A DNA stretch of 64,000 nt from DATLGB01 sp963724135 (lineage in GTDB: Bacteria > Actinomycetota > Thermoleophilia > Solirubrobacterales > Solirubrobacteraceae), in NCBI GenBank assembly GCA_963724135.1, contig CAVRTA010000001.1, forward strand, positions 62,001 through 126,000, written 5' to 3'. Position 1 is the stretch's first letter, and every line of letters starts with the position of its first letter. The notes below the pieces were generated by a model. It did no database searches, was not told where the DNA came from, and saw only the letters and a program-made list of their open reading frames with translations. This document shows positions 7,800 to 18,096 of the stretch, in pieces. A program made the position numbers and the translations under genes.

Positions 7800-8487
7800 A
7801 TGCCCATTTCCAGCCCCAACAACGAACTGCTCAAGGAGGTCCGCAAGCTTGCCGGGCGCAAGTGGCGCGACAAGCTGACGCGGTTCGTCGCCGAGGGCGA
7901 GGACCTGGTCGACGCCGCCGAGGCGGCGGGCTGGGCCCCGGTGGCCAAGCTCGTGGCGGCCGGCTCCGGGCTCGAGGGCGAGGAGGTCGTCCCGCACCTG
8001 CTGGCGCGAGGTGTCGGCGCTCGGCTCGGGGACGCGGGTGATCGCGATCTTCGACCAGCGCTACGCGGCCGGGCTCGGCGAACGCTGCGTCGCGCTGTGG
8101 GGCGTCGGCGATCCCGGCAACGTCGGGACCGTGCTGCGCGCGGCGCACGCCTTCGGCGCCTCGTCGGTCGCGCTCGGCCCGGGCAGCGCGGACCCGTTCT
8201 CGCCCAAGGCGGTGCGCGCGTCGATGGGGGCGATCTTCAGCGTGCCCGTCAAACGCGTCAAGAGCGTCGAGGAGCTGCCGGCGCCGCGGGTCGCGCTCGT
8301 CGCCCGCGCCGGCGAGGAGCTCGCGGGGCCCGCCGGCACGCTGGTCGTCGGCGCCGAGCGGGACGGCCTTCCCGAGGACGTCGTGGCCGCGTGCGACCGG
8401 GTCGCGCACATCCCGATCGCGGGCGACTCGCTCAACGCGGCGATGGCGGCCACGGTGGCGCTGGATAGGGTGGCGCGCCGTGCTTGA
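7800..8487 (+). CDS. SpoU/TrmH-family RNA 2'-O-methyltransferase (one frame break)
   Basis: The N-terminal part (residues 1-70) is a substrate-binding domain with a basic start (SSPNNELLKEVRKLAGRKWRDK). The C-terminal part is the knotted SPOUT domain: ALWGVGDPGNVGTVLRAAHA (motif 1), LVVGAERDGLP (motif 2) and HIPIAGDSLNAAMAATVAL (motif 3). It probably methylates a ribose in 23S rRNA or tRNA with SAM. One extra base near 8009 splits the frame; removing it restores HLLAEVSALGSG. It starts directly after a terminator T-tract and overlaps pheS by 8 bp. Confidence 0.88.
8466..8471 (+). promoter_or_regulatory. Leaderless-type -10 box for pheS
   Basis: TAGGGT lies 8 nt before the pheS GTG, inside the end of the methyltransferase gene. 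This matches the TANNNT spacing seen before several other genes here, so pheST may have its own promoter. Confidence 0.35.
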
Positions 8488-9527
8488 CCGCATCGCGCAG
8501 CTGCGCAGCGAGGGCGAGGCCGCGATCGCGGGCGCCGAGTCGACCGAGGCGCTCGAGCAGGCGCGCGTGCACTACCTGGGGCGCAAGGCCGAGCTGCCGA
8601 ACCTGCTGCGCGGCGTCGGCCGGCTGGCGCCCGAGGAGCGCGGTGCGGTCGGCAAGGCCGCCAACGAGGCGCGCCAGGTCCTCGAGGCGCTCGTCGAGCG
8701 AGCGGCGGGAGGCGCTCGAGTCGCACGCGCTCGATGCCCGGCTCGCGGGTGACGCGATCGACGTCACGCTGCCCGGCTCACCCGTCACCCCCGTCGGGCG
8801 GCTGCACCTGATGACCGCGATGCGGCGCGAGATCGAGGACGTCTTCCTGGGTCTCGGCTTCCGGGTCGCCGAGGGGCCCGAGATCGACCTCGTCCACTAC
8901 AACTTCGACGCCCTCAACCACGACGCCAAGCACCCGGCGCGGCTGGAGTCGGACACGTTCTACACGGAGTCCGGCGCCGTGCTGCGCACCCACACCTCGC
9001 CGATGCAGGTGCGGGCGATGGAGATCGAGCCGCCGCCGCTGTACCTGATCATCCCGGGGCGCACCTACCGGCGCGACAACGACGCGACGCACACCCCGCA
9101 GTTCCACCAGGTGGAGGGACTCGCGGTGGACGAGGACATCACCCTCGCCGACCTCAAGGGCACGCTGTCGACCTTCGCGCGCGCGATCTTCGGCTCCGAG
9201 CGCGGCGTGCGCTTCCGCCCGCACTTCTTCCCCTTCACCGAGCCGTCGGCCGAGCTCGACATCACCTGCCACAAGTGCGCGGGCAAGGGCTACCTGCGCG
9301 ACGGCTCGCGCTGCAACCTGTGCAAGGGCGAGGGCTGGATCGAGATCCTCGGCTGCGGCGAGGTCGACCCCAACGTCTACTCGTACGTCGAGGGCTACGA
9401 CCCCGAGCGCGTCAGCGGCTTCGCGTTCGGCATGGGGATCGAGCGGATCGCCTTCCTCAAGCACGGCGTCGCCGACCTGCGCCTCTTCTACGACAACGAC
9501 CTGCGCTTCCTGGAGCAGTTCGGATGA
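8480..9527 (+). CDS. pheS: Phenylalanyl-tRNA synthetase alpha subunit (one frame break)
   Basis: Catalytic subunit of the alpha2beta2 enzyme. An N-terminal coiled-coil (residues 1-75) precedes the class II core. Motif 2 is RTYRRDNDATHTPQFHQVEG, and motif 3 is GFAFGMGIERIAFLKHGV with the end LRLFYDNDLRFLEQF. A CxxC pair (CHKC, CNLC) forms a zinc-ribbon-like insert before ILGCGEVDPNVY. One indel at about 8701-8712 separates the helical arm from the core. GTG start at 8480; length about 349 residues is normal. It overlaps pheT by ATGA. Confidence 0.94.
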
Positions 9528-11971
9528 TGCGCGTCCCCCTGCTCTGGCTGCACGACTACACGGTCCCCGAGGTACCGCTGCGCGAGCTCCAGGAGCGCCT
9601 GACGATGACCGGCACGCTGGTCGAGGGCGTCTCGACGCACGGCGTCGGCGACCCGTCGCAGTTCGTGGTCGGCAGGGTGCTGAGCGCCGAGCGCCACCCC
9701 GACGCCGACCGGCTCACGGTCTGCACGGTCGAGACCGGTGACGGCCCGTCGCAGATCGTCTGCGGCGCGGACAACGTCGCGGCCGGCCAGACGGTGGCGG
9801 TCGCCAGGCCCGGGGCGATCATGCCCGACGGCACCAAACTCAAGGCCGCCAAGCTGCGTGGCGTCGAGTCGCACGGGATGATCCTGGCCGAGGACGAGGT
9901 CGGCATCGGCACCGACCACTGGGGGATCATGGTCCTCGACGAGGGCATCGCGCCGGGCACCCCGCTGAGCGACGTGCTGCCGATCCACACCGACGTCCTC
10001 GAGCTCGAGATCACGCCCAACCGGCCCGACTGCCTGGGCATCTACGGTGTCGCGCGCGAGGTGCACGCGGCCCTCGGTTCGACCCTGGAGCCGCCGCCGT
10101 GGCAGGAGGACCCCGGCAGTGCGGGGCCGGTCGAGGGGTTCTCCGTGGATGTGCAGTGCCCGGACCTGTGCCCGCGGTTCACGCTGCGGGCGTTCGACAA
10201 CGTGACGCTCGGCCCGTCGCCGCTGTGGCTCAAGGCGCGGCTGATGGCCGCCGGACAGCGGCCGATCAACAACGTGGTCGACATCACCAACTACGTGATG
10301 CTGGTGACGGGCCAGCCGATGCACGCCTTCGACGCCGACCGCGTCGAGGGCGGCACGCTGGTCGTGCGCCGCGCCCGCCACGGCGAGAAGGTGGTCACCC
10401 TCGACGACGTCGAGCGCGAGCTAGACGAGAGCATGGTCGTCATCGACGACGCGGCCGGCCCGACGTCGATCGCCGGGATCATGGGCGGCAACCGCTCGGA
10501 GGTCTCCGACGGCACGACGCGCGTCCTGATGGAGGCCGCGAGCTGGGACGGGCCGAACATCCAGCGCACCTCGGCGAAACTGGCCCTGCGCTCGGAGGCG
10601 AGCGGGCGCTTCGAGAAGGGTCTTTCCGCCGAGCAGGGCAGGGAGGCGCAGGCCCTGGCGGCTCGCCTGATGCTCGAGCTCACCGGCGCCACGCTCGTCC
10701 CGGGAACGATCGACGTCGACTCCCGCGGCGCGGTCGAGCCGCGGGTGCTGCACCTGCGCGCGGCGCAGGTCGGCCGCCTCACCGGCGGCGACATCGAGCG
10801 ACCGGCGCAGGCGCGCATCCTCGAGGCGCTCGGCTTCGCCGTCGCCGAAGCGGGCGACGGCCTCGACGTCACCGTCCCGCACCACCGGCTCGGGGACGTG
10901 ACACGGGAAGTGGATCTCGTCGAGGAGGTCGCGCGCATCGACGGCTTCGAGAAGCTGCCCGACACGCTGCCCTCTCGCAACGGCGCCGTCGGCGTGCTCG
11001 CGCCCGAGCAGCGGCTGCGCCGCCGCGCCGAGGACGCGCTGGTCGGCGCGGGGCTCTACGAGGTCGTCGGCTGGTCGTTCACCTCGACGGCGGCACAGGC
11101 GCGGCTGGGCACGAGCGTCGAGCCCGTGCGCCTGAAGAACCCGATGAGCGAGGAGCAGGCGGTGATGCGCACGCACGTGCTCACCTCGCTGCTCGATGCC
11201 GCCGAGGTCAACGCGCGCCGCGGGATGCCCGACGTGCGGCTGTTCGAGGTCGGCTCGGTGTATCTGCCGTGGGACCCGGAGCGGCTGCGCCCGCCGGGCC
11301 GCTGGGACCCGCCGCCGGGCACGCTCGGTGCGCAGGCATGGGCGGACGGAGTCCTGCCCGACGAGCGCACGCACGTCGCGGCGCTGATGCGGGGCGCGGT
11401 GCGGCCGCCCTCCTGGAACGACGGCGCCCCCGCGGCTGCGGACCTCTTCTCCATCAAGGGGGTGCTGGAGACGCTCGCGCGGTCGCTCAGGGTCGAGGTG
11501 GGCGTCGAGCCGGCGAGCGAGCCGTTCCTGCATCCCGGCCGTTCGGCGCGGGTGCTGGCGGGAGAGGTGCCGATCGGATGGATCGGCGAGCTGCATCCCT
11601 CGCTGGGCGCGGGCGCGGCGTTCGAGCTCGATCTCGGGCAGATGATCGGCGCCGCGGTCGGCGTGCCCGTCTACCGGGACCTCACGAGCTTCCCCGCCCT
11701 CAGACAGGATCTGGCCGTCACCCTGGGTGACGACGTCCCGGCGCAGGCGGTGCTCGACGTGGTGACTCGGGCCGGGGGCAAGCTGCTGGCCAGCGCCGAC
11801 GTCTTCGACGTCTACCGCGGAGAGCAGGTGGGGGAGGGGCGCCACTCGCTCGCCCTGCGCCTCACGTTCCGCGCCGCCGACCGCACGCTCACCGACGAGG
11901 ACGTCGAGCCTGCGCGGCAGAAGATCGTGACCCGCCTGCGGGAGGACCTGGGGGGCGAGCTGCGTGTCTAG
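9524..11971 (+). CDS. pheT: Phenylalanyl-tRNA synthetase beta subunit
   Basis: This 815-residue partner of PheS has the family order: an N-terminal B1 region, an EMAP/OB-like tRNA-binding domain (about residues 40-150, with HPDADRLTVCTV), the B3/B4 editing domain, B5, a catalytic-like domain, and the C-terminal FDX-ACB anticodon domain (YRDLTSFPALRQDLAVTL). It is uninterrupted and of normal length. Two ATGs are adjacent (9524 and 9527). It overlaps argC by 8 bp, linking pheST to the arginine genes in one transcript. Confidence 0.96.
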   Translation: MMRVPLLWLHDYTVPEVPLRELQERLTMTGTLVEGVSTHGVGDPSQFVVGRVLSAERHPDADRLTVCTVETGDGPSQIVCGADNVAAGQTVAVARPGAIMPDGTKLKAAKLRGVESHGMILAEDEVGIGTDHWGIMVLDEGIAPGTPLSDVLPIHTDVLELEITPNRPDCLGIYGVAREVHAALGSTLEPPPWQEDPGSAGPVEGFSVDVQCPDLCPRFTLRAFDNVTLGPSPLWLKARLMAAGQRPINNVVDITNYVMLVTGQPMHAFDADRVEGGTLVVRRARHGEKVVTLDDVERELDESMVVIDDAAGPTSIAGIMGGNRSEVSDGTTRVLMEAASWDGPNIQRTSAKLALRSEASGRFEKGLSAEQGREAQALAARLMLELTGATLVPGTIDVDSRGAVEPRVLHLRAAQVGRLTGGDIERPAQARILEALGFAVAEAGDGLDVTVPHHRLGDVTREVDLVEEVARIDGFEKLPDTLPSRNGAVGVLAPEQRLRRRAEDALVGAGLYEVVGWSFTSTAAQARLGTSVEPVRLKNPMSEEQAVMRTHVLTSLLDAAEVNARRGMPDVRLFEVGSVYLPWDPERLRPPGRWDPPPGTLGAQAWADGVLPDERTHVAALMRGAVRPPSWNDGAPAAADLFSIKGVLETLARSLRVEVGVEPASEPFLHPGRSARVLAGEVPIGWIGELHPSLGAGAAFELDLGQMIGAAVGVPVYRDLTSFPALRQDLAVTLGDDVPAQAVLDVVTRAGGKLLASADVFDVYRGEQVGEGRHSLALRLTFRAADRTLTDEDVEPARQKIVTRLREDLGGELRV

Positions 11972-12905
11972 TGGCGTCGGCGTCGTCGGTGCCAGCGGCT
12001 ACGCCGGCGCGCTCGCGGCGCAGCTGATCGACCGCCACCCGCACTTCGACCTCGCCTACGCGACCGCGCGCGCCGAGGCGGGGCAGAGTCTCTCCGAGTT
12101 GCACCCGCGCACGCGCGTGGACATGGCGCTGACCGACTTCGACCCTGACGTGGCGGTCGACGCCGCGATCGTCGCCTACCCGCACGGCGCGGCCGCGCCG
12201 GTCGTCGCCGCGCTGCGCGAGCGCGGCGTGCGCGTGGTCGACCTGTCGGCCGACTTCCGGCTCTCGGACCCCGAGGTCTACCGCGACCACTACGGCGAGC
12301 ACGGCGCGCCGGAGCTGTTCGGCACCGCCGTGTACGGGCTGCCGGAGCTCTACCGCGACGAGATCCGCGGTGCCGACCTCGTCGCCGGCCCCGGCTGCTA
12401 CCCCACCGCGGCGCTGCTTGCGCTGCGCCCGCTCGCCGGCGCGATCGAGGACGTCGTCATCGACGCGAAGTCGGGGGTGAGCGGGGCGGGCCGCGCCGCC
12501 ACCGACGCGACGCACTTCGTCACCGTCAACGAGGACCTCAGGCCGTACAAGGTCGGCGCGCACCGGCACCGCCCGGAGATCGAGCAGGAGCTCGGGCAGC
12601 GGGTCGTGTTCCAGCCGCACCTGGTGCCGATGTCGAGCGGCGAGCTCGTGTCCTGCTACGCGCGCCTGACCGGCGAGGTCGACTACAGCGCGTACGACGG
12701 GGAGCCGTTCGTCGAGGTGCTCGACCGCCCACCGGGGGTGCTCGAGGTCCGCGAGACCAACGACTGCCGCATCCACGTCCACGTCGACGACGACCGGATC
12801 GCGGTCTTCGCCGCCATCGACAACCTGTGGAAGGGCACGGCCGGGCAGGCGGTGCAGTCGCTGAACCTGATGTTCGGCCGCCCCGAGACCGAGGGCCTGA
12901 GGTGA
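11964..12905 (+). CDS. argC: N-acetyl-gamma-glutamyl-phosphate reductase
   Basis: Third step of arginine synthesis: NADPH-dependent reduction of N-acetylglutamyl phosphate. GVVGASGYAGALAAQL is the nucleotide-binding loop, and AGPGCYPTAALLAL carries the catalytic Cys. HRHRPEIEQEL and PHLVPMSSGEL are also family landmarks. At 313 residues it is slightly short but complete. GTG start. It joins argJ by GTGA overlap. Confidence 0.96.
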   Translation: MSSGVGVVGASGYAGALAAQLIDRHPHFDLAYATARAEAGQSLSELHPRTRVDMALTDFDPDVAVDAAIVAYPHGAAAPVVAALRERGVRVVDLSADFRLSDPEVYRDHYGEHGAPELFGTAVYGLPELYRDEIRGADLVAGPGCYPTAALLALRPLAGAIEDVVIDAKSGVSGAGRAATDATHFVTVNEDLRPYKVGAHRHRPEIEQELGQRVVFQPHLVPMSSGELVSCYARLTGEVDYSAYDGEPFVEVLDRPPGVLEVRETNDCRIHVHVDDDRIAVFAAIDNLWKGTAGQAVQSLNLMFGRPETEGLR

Positions 12906-14138
12906 CGTTCTTCGACTCGCGCTGGGTCGAGCGGCCCGAGCACGTCACCGAGGTCGCCGGGACGGGGCTGGCGCGCGGCTTCCGCGCCGCCGGCGTGGCC
13001 GCCGGCCTCAAGCCGAGCGGGGACCTCGACGTCGGCCTGCTCGTCGCCGACACGCCTGACACGACGAGCGCGGTCCGCTTCACGGCGTCGAGCGTGCTGG
13101 CGGCGCCCGTGCTCGTCACCCGCGACCGCTGCGACGCGGGCGGCCTGCGCGCGGTCGCGGTCAACGCGGGCAACGCCAACGCCGCCACCGGCGGCCGCGG
13201 GATGGATGCCGCGGCCAAGATGCAGGGCGCGGGCGCCGCGTGCGCGGGCGCGCGCGAGGACCAGGTCGCCGTCGTGCTCCACCGGGGTGATCGGCGTCCA
13301 GCTCGACACCGACCGCGTGGTCAAGGGCCTCGCGCGTGCGCGCGCCGACCTCAGCGGGGACTACGCGTCGTTCGCGCAGGCCATCCGCACGACGGACGCG
13401 TTCGCCAAGCAGGCGTCGCTCACCGTCGAGCTCGAGGCCGGCACGGTCACGCTGAGCGCCCAGTGCAAGGGCGCGGGGATGATCTCGCCGCACTTCGCGA
13501 CCATGCTGTGCTTCGTGCAGACGGACGCGTCACTGGGGCCGGAGACGTGCGACCTGCTGCTGGGCGTGTGCGTCAAGCGCTCGTTCGACCGGGTGTCCGT
13601 GGACGGGCAGCTCTCGACCAACGACACCGCCATCCTGATGGCGAGCGGCGCCGGAGGCGTGCGGATCGAGCCCGAGACGCGCGACGAGCGGCTGTTCGGG
13701 GAGGCGCTCGACGCGCTCCTGCGCCAGCTCGCGATCCTGATCATCCGCGACGGGGAGGGCGCCAGGCGCACCGCGCGCGTCGTCGTCACCGGCGGCCATC
13801 AGGGCGCGGTCGACCTGGCCGCCCGTGGCGTGGCCAACTCGCCCCTCGTCAAGGCCGCCCTGCACGGCGGCGACCCCAACTGGGGCCGCATCGCGCAGGC
13901 CGTCGGCGGGGCGCTGCCCGGACCCGGCCCACTCGACCTCGACATCGCGATCGAGAACGTGCGCGTGTGCGCTCGCGGGGCGGCGATCGACTACGACGCC
14001 GCGGCGCTCGCGGACGCAGTCACCGGCCCCGAGGTCGACTACGCCGTCGCGCTGCCGGGCGACGCCGCCACGGCCGAGGTGTTCTTCAGCGATCTGAGCC
14101 ACGAGTACGTGACCATCAACGCGGACTACACGACGTGA
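12902..14138 (+). CDS. argJ: Glutamate N-acetyltransferase / amino-acid acetyltransferase (one frame break)
   Basis: ArgJ transfers acetyl from N-acetylornithine to glutamate, closing the cyclic arginine route. NAGNANAATGGRG and KGAGMISPHFATMLCF are the family signatures; the precursor self-cleaves before the Thr of ATML, giving alpha and beta chains. DPNWGRIAQAVGGALPG near the C-terminus is also conserved. One extra G near 13271 breaks the frame within the STGVIGVQL motif and is probably an error. Intact length would be about 411 residues. No separate argA or argE is present in the cluster. Confidence 0.93.
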
Positions 14139-14983
14139 GGGACGTCGGCACGCTCCTGGAGGCGCTCCCGTACATCCGGGAGTTCCACGGTCGCACGGTC
14201 GTCATCAAGTACGGCGGCGCCGCGATGACCGATCCCGAGCTGCGCGAGGACTTCGCCCGTGACGTGGTGCTGCTCAAGTACGTGGGCCTGAACCCGGTCG
14301 TCGTGCACGGCGGCGGGCCCGAGATCACCAGGTACATGGAGGCGCTCAACCTGCCCGTCGAGTTCGTCGACGGCCTGCGCGTCTCCGACGCCGACACCGT
14401 CGAGGTGGCGAAGATGGTCCTCGTCGGCAAGGTCAACAAGGACATCGTGCTGCGCATCAACCGGCACGGCCAGCCGGCGGTGGGGCTGTGCGGCGACGAC
14501 GGCCTGCTGTTCCGGGTCTCGACGATGACCGCGCCGGGCGGCGAGGACATCGGCTACGTCGGGCGCATCGAGAAGGTCCAGATCGGTGTCATCACCCATA
14601 TCGCCGAGGACTACATCCCGGTGATCGCGTCCGTCGGTGCCGACCGCGAAGGGCGCTCGCACAACGTCAACGCGGACGAGGCCGCGGGCGCCGTGGCGCG
14701 CGCGCTCGGCGCCTACAAGGTGATCTTCCTGACCGACGTGGCGGGCTGGCTCGCGGATCCCTCCGATCCGAGCACGCTCGTGTCGGAGACGACCGCGGCC
14801 GAAGTCGAGGCCGCGCTACCGGGTACGACCGGCGGCATGCGGCCGAAGCTCGAGGCCTGCCTGGAGGCGATCCACGGCGGCGTCTTCACCGCCCACATCG
14901 TCGACGGCCGCGTCCCGCACTCGCTGCTGCTCGAGCTCTTCACCGACGCCGGGCAGGGAACCAAGATCTGGCCGGCGCAGTGA
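14135..14983 (+). CDS. argB: Acetylglutamate kinase
   Basis: This 282-residue amino-acid kinase phosphorylates N-acetylglutamate. VVIKYGGAAM (ATP-site Lys and glycines), NPVVVHGGGPEI (substrate loop), HNVNADEAAGAVARAL and FLTDVAGWL are all present. In many bacteria this enzyme is the arginine feedback point; the N-terminal helix region (GTLLEALPYIREFHGRTV) resembles the arginine-sensitive type. GTGA overlaps on both sides. Confidence 0.96.
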   Translation: MRDVGTLLEALPYIREFHGRTVVIKYGGAAMTDPELREDFARDVVLLKYVGLNPVVVHGGGPEITRYMEALNLPVEFVDGLRVSDADTVEVAKMVLVGKVNKDIVLRINRHGQPAVGLCGDDGLLFRVSTMTAPGGEDIGYVGRIEKVQIGVITHIAEDYIPVIASVGADREGRSHNVNADEAAGAVARALGAYKVIFLTDVAGWLADPSDPSTLVSETTAAEVEAALPGTTGGMRPKLEACLEAIHGGVFTAHIVDGRVPHSLLLELFTDAGQGTKIWPAQ

Positions 14984-16116
14984 TCACCGACTTCGCCGAT
15001 ACCGCGCTGCTGGACAACTACGCGCGCTTCCCGGTCGAGTTCGTCTCGGGCCACGGCTGCACGCTGGTCGACGCGGTGGGCAACGAGTACCTCGACCTGC
15101 TCGCCGGCATCGCGGTCTGCAACACGGGCCACTGCCATCCGCACGTGGTCGAGGCGGTGCGCGAGCAGGCGGGGCGGCTGATGCACGTCTCGAACCTGTT
15201 CTGGACCTCGCAGAACGCGCGGCTCGCCGAGCGGCTGTCGGCCGCCTCGCTGGGCGGCAAGGTGTTCTTCTGCAACTCGGGCGCCGAGGCGAACGAGGCC
15301 GCGATCAAGCTCGCGCGCAAGCGCAAGCGCGGCGGAGGCTTCGTCGTCGCGCACGGCGGCTTCCACGGCCGGACCTACGGCGCGCTCTCCGCCACGCCCC
15401 AGGAGACCAAGCAGGCGCCCTTCGCGCCGCTGGTGCCGGGCTTCGACGCCGTGGCGCCGGACGGGCTGGCAGGCGCGATCGGCGAGGACACCGCCGCGGT
15501 GATCCTCGAGGTCGTCCAGGGCGAGTCCGGGGTCCACGTGATGCCCCACCAGCTGCTGGCCGAGATCCGCGAGGCGTGCGACGACCACGACGCGCTGCTG
15601 GTCGTCGACGAGGTGCAGACCGGGATGGGCCGCACCGGCACGCTGTGGGCCTACGAGCAGACGGGCGTGACGCCGGACGTCATCACCGTCGCCAAGGGCC
15701 TCGGCGGCGGCTTCCCGATCGGCGCCATGATCACCTCGCCGCAGACCGCGGACGTACTCGAGCCGGGCGACCACGGCTCCACCTTCGCCGGCAACCCGCT
15801 CGCCTCCGCCGCCGCCAACGCGGCGCTCGACGTGCTCGACGACGCGGACGTGCTCGCGGCCGTCCGGGACCGCGGGGAGCACCTGCGCGAGGGGCTGCGC
15901 GAGCTGCCCGGCGTCACCTCGGTCCGAGGCCTCGGCCTGATGGTCGCGTGCGAGATCGAGCGCAGCGCGCCCGAGGTCGCCACACGCGCACTGCTCGAGC
16001 AGCGGCTGGTCATCAACGCCACGGGCCCGACGACACTGCGCTTCGTCCCGCCGCTGGTCATCACGGAGGCCGAGCTCGACGATGCGTTCGCGCGGCTGCG
16101 CCGCCTGCTCGGCTAG
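14980..16116 (+). CDS. argD: Acetylornithine aminotransferase
   Basis: This 378-residue class III PLP aminotransferase converts N-acetylglutamate semialdehyde to N-acetylornithine. Landmarks are FFCNSGAEANEAAIKLAR, HGGFHGRTYGALSATPQ, LLVVDEVQTGMGRTG, and TVAKGLGGGFPIGAM with the PLP Lys, then HGSTFAGNPLA. It is the last gene of argCJBD. Its TAG stop shares the palindrome CTAG with the stop of the convergent gene. Confidence 0.96.
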   Translation: MITDFADTALLDNYARFPVEFVSGHGCTLVDAVGNEYLDLLAGIAVCNTGHCHPHVVEAVREQAGRLMHVSNLFWTSQNARLAERLSAASLGGKVFFCNSGAEANEAAIKLARKRKRGGGFVVAHGGFHGRTYGALSATPQETKQAPFAPLVPGFDAVAPDGLAGAIGEDTAAVILEVVQGESGVHVMPHQLLAEIREACDDHDALLVVDEVQTGMGRTGTLWAYEQTGVTPDVITVAKGLGGGFPIGAMITSPQTADVLEPGDHGSTFAGNPLASAAANAALDVLDDADVLAAVRDRGEHLREGLRELPGVTSVRGLGLMVACEIERSAPEVATRALLEQRLVINATGPTTLRFVPPLVITEAELDDAFARLRRLLG

Positions 16117-18024
16117 AGGCGCTTGGCCCAGATCTTCTGGCTGCGGATCTGCTGGCCGGTGTCGGCGGTTGCCTGGACGGAGATGATTCTCCCGCGCTTG
16201 ACGATGCCCGCCTTGAACTTGAAGGTGTGGGTCTTGTCGGCCGCGCCCGGGCCGCTGAAGCGCTTGATCACCTTCTTGCCGGACCGGACCACCACGGAGA
16301 CCGAGCCGGCGCCGCGCGCGAGCTTGTAGCTGATCTTCAGCGGGACGTTGCGGGGGCCGCCGAACACCGAGCCGCCCAGCTCCCACTTGCTGAACACGCC
16401 GCAGTTGACGAGCTGGAAGAAGCGCTTGGCGCGCTTGAAGACGCCGCCCACCCTGCGCAGCGCGACGCGGCGCAGGTCGGTCGACCCGTCGGGCAGCTTC
16501 ATCGTGAAGCGGGCGTAATAGCTGCCCTCACCGAGGCGGGCCGCGCCCTTCCACGTGAACGCCTTGGTGCGGCCGCGGAAGCGCTTGAGCAGCTTCGGCT
16601 TCTTCAGCACGCCCGTGCCGCGCGACTGCCGGTAGAAGGCGACGTCGAACTTGCGCTGCTGGCGCAGCTTCGGCGCGAAGCGCAGGGCGCCCTTCTTGAG
16701 CTTGACATGGGCGGATTTGAAGCCCGCCGCCGAGGCGCACGGGGCGGCCGGGCCGCTCGGGCCGGGGCCGCCGGTGCCCGGTGTGGTGCCGGGCTCGTTC
16801 GGGACGTTGCCCTGGTCGTCGGGCACGTACGTCGGGCCCGTGTAGCGCAGCACGTCGACACCGCGCGCATAGTCGATCGAGTAGATGACCTTGCCGTCCT
16901 TCGACCACAGCGGGGACGAGGTTGATCCGGCCAGCGGCAGGAAGTAGCCCTGTTCGACGATCTTGCCCTCGGGCGTGATCTGCAGGATGCGCGTCCCGTT
17001 CTCGTACTGCGCGTTGGCCACCACGCCGCCGTTCTTGAACGACGGGATGCTCCTGGAACCAGTGCACCGAGCAGCCGAGCCCGTTGACCGGCGAATGGCC
17101 ATCGGTGTAGCTGCCGTTGATGGGCCGGATCTCGTCGAGCAGCTTGAACTGCGAGCCCACGTTCGGCTTGGAGGCGGTCCCGACGTCCTTGGCGTCCCAC
17201 ACCATCAGCGCGCCGACCGTGTCGTTGCAGATCGGCTCGGCGTTGGTCTCTCCGCCGGTGATCATGAACCTGTCGGTGCCGTTGTTCGGCCAGCGGTTCG
17301 AGTGGATGAAGCGCTCGTCCTGGTTGGTGCCGACGGCGAGCACCTTCGGCGTCAGCACCGAGGCTCCGTCCTCCGGGCGGATCGACATGAGGACGATCGG
17401 CTGGCAGGAGCCGAGCACCATGCCCTCGGCGACCTCGCGCACGTGGTGGCAGTTCGTCTCGAACTCGGGCAGGCCGGGCGCCATCGTGATGCCGTCCTCC
17501 CAGTCGCCGATGCGCTGTGCGTTCTCGCGGTTGAAGCTGTCGACGACCGAGCCCTCCGAGCCCATCATCCACTTGCAGTCGTACACGCACGCCTGGGTGT
17601 GGTCGCCGGCGCCGATCACGCTCGTGAGGAGCTGGATGTTGGCCGGGTTGGACACGTCGTAGAGATTCACGCAGCCGCTCGCGGCGCCGAGGAGGTTCGC
17701 GCAGCCCGACGAAGCCGAGATGCCGAGGATCTGGCCGTTCGTGGGCACCTCCTCGTTCTCCCACTCGACGTCGAGCGTGAACAGGCCGATCGGCTGCGGC
17801 TGCTCGGGGTTGGAGATGTCGAAGACCGAAAGGCTCTTGGTGCTGGTCACGTAGAGCGTGTCCCCGACGACCCGCCCGCCGACCCCGTCGCCGACCGTCC
17901 TGATCTGCGAGATCAGCTCGATGTTGTCCGAGGCGACGTAGTCGGGGCCGATGTTCTGCGCCGACGCGGGCGGCACAGCGACGGCGAGCGCGAGCAGGGC
18001 TGCGAGAAGGAACTTGGCGGGCAC
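16113..18024 (-). CDS. Secreted LVIVD-repeat-type protein with basic C-terminal domains (one frame break)
   Basis: It starts with a signal peptide (MPAKFLLAALLALAVAVPP, cleavage near ASAQN). The first ~330 residues carry LVIVD/choice-of-anchor-like repeats such as LYVTSTKSLSVFDISNPEQP and VNLYDVSNPANIQ, which suggest a beta-propeller. A Gly/Pro linker (TTPGTGGPGPSGPAAP) leads to two Lys-rich beta domains. One extra base near 17045 breaks the frame at the HPSFKNGG joint. It is probably extracellular; function unknown. GTG start at 18024. Confidence 0.75.
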
Positions 18025-18096
18025 GATGGCTCAAACGCCTGCCGCAGAGGAAACTTGCCCACAAGAAGTCTGGTTTGCGTACGTTTTGGGTCAGAC

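Noticed and set aside
16113..16116. Shared CTAG stop palindromes (also at 42708-42711)
   Set aside because: Convergent genes using both strands of CTAG as stops are a simple compaction effect, not a regulatory site.
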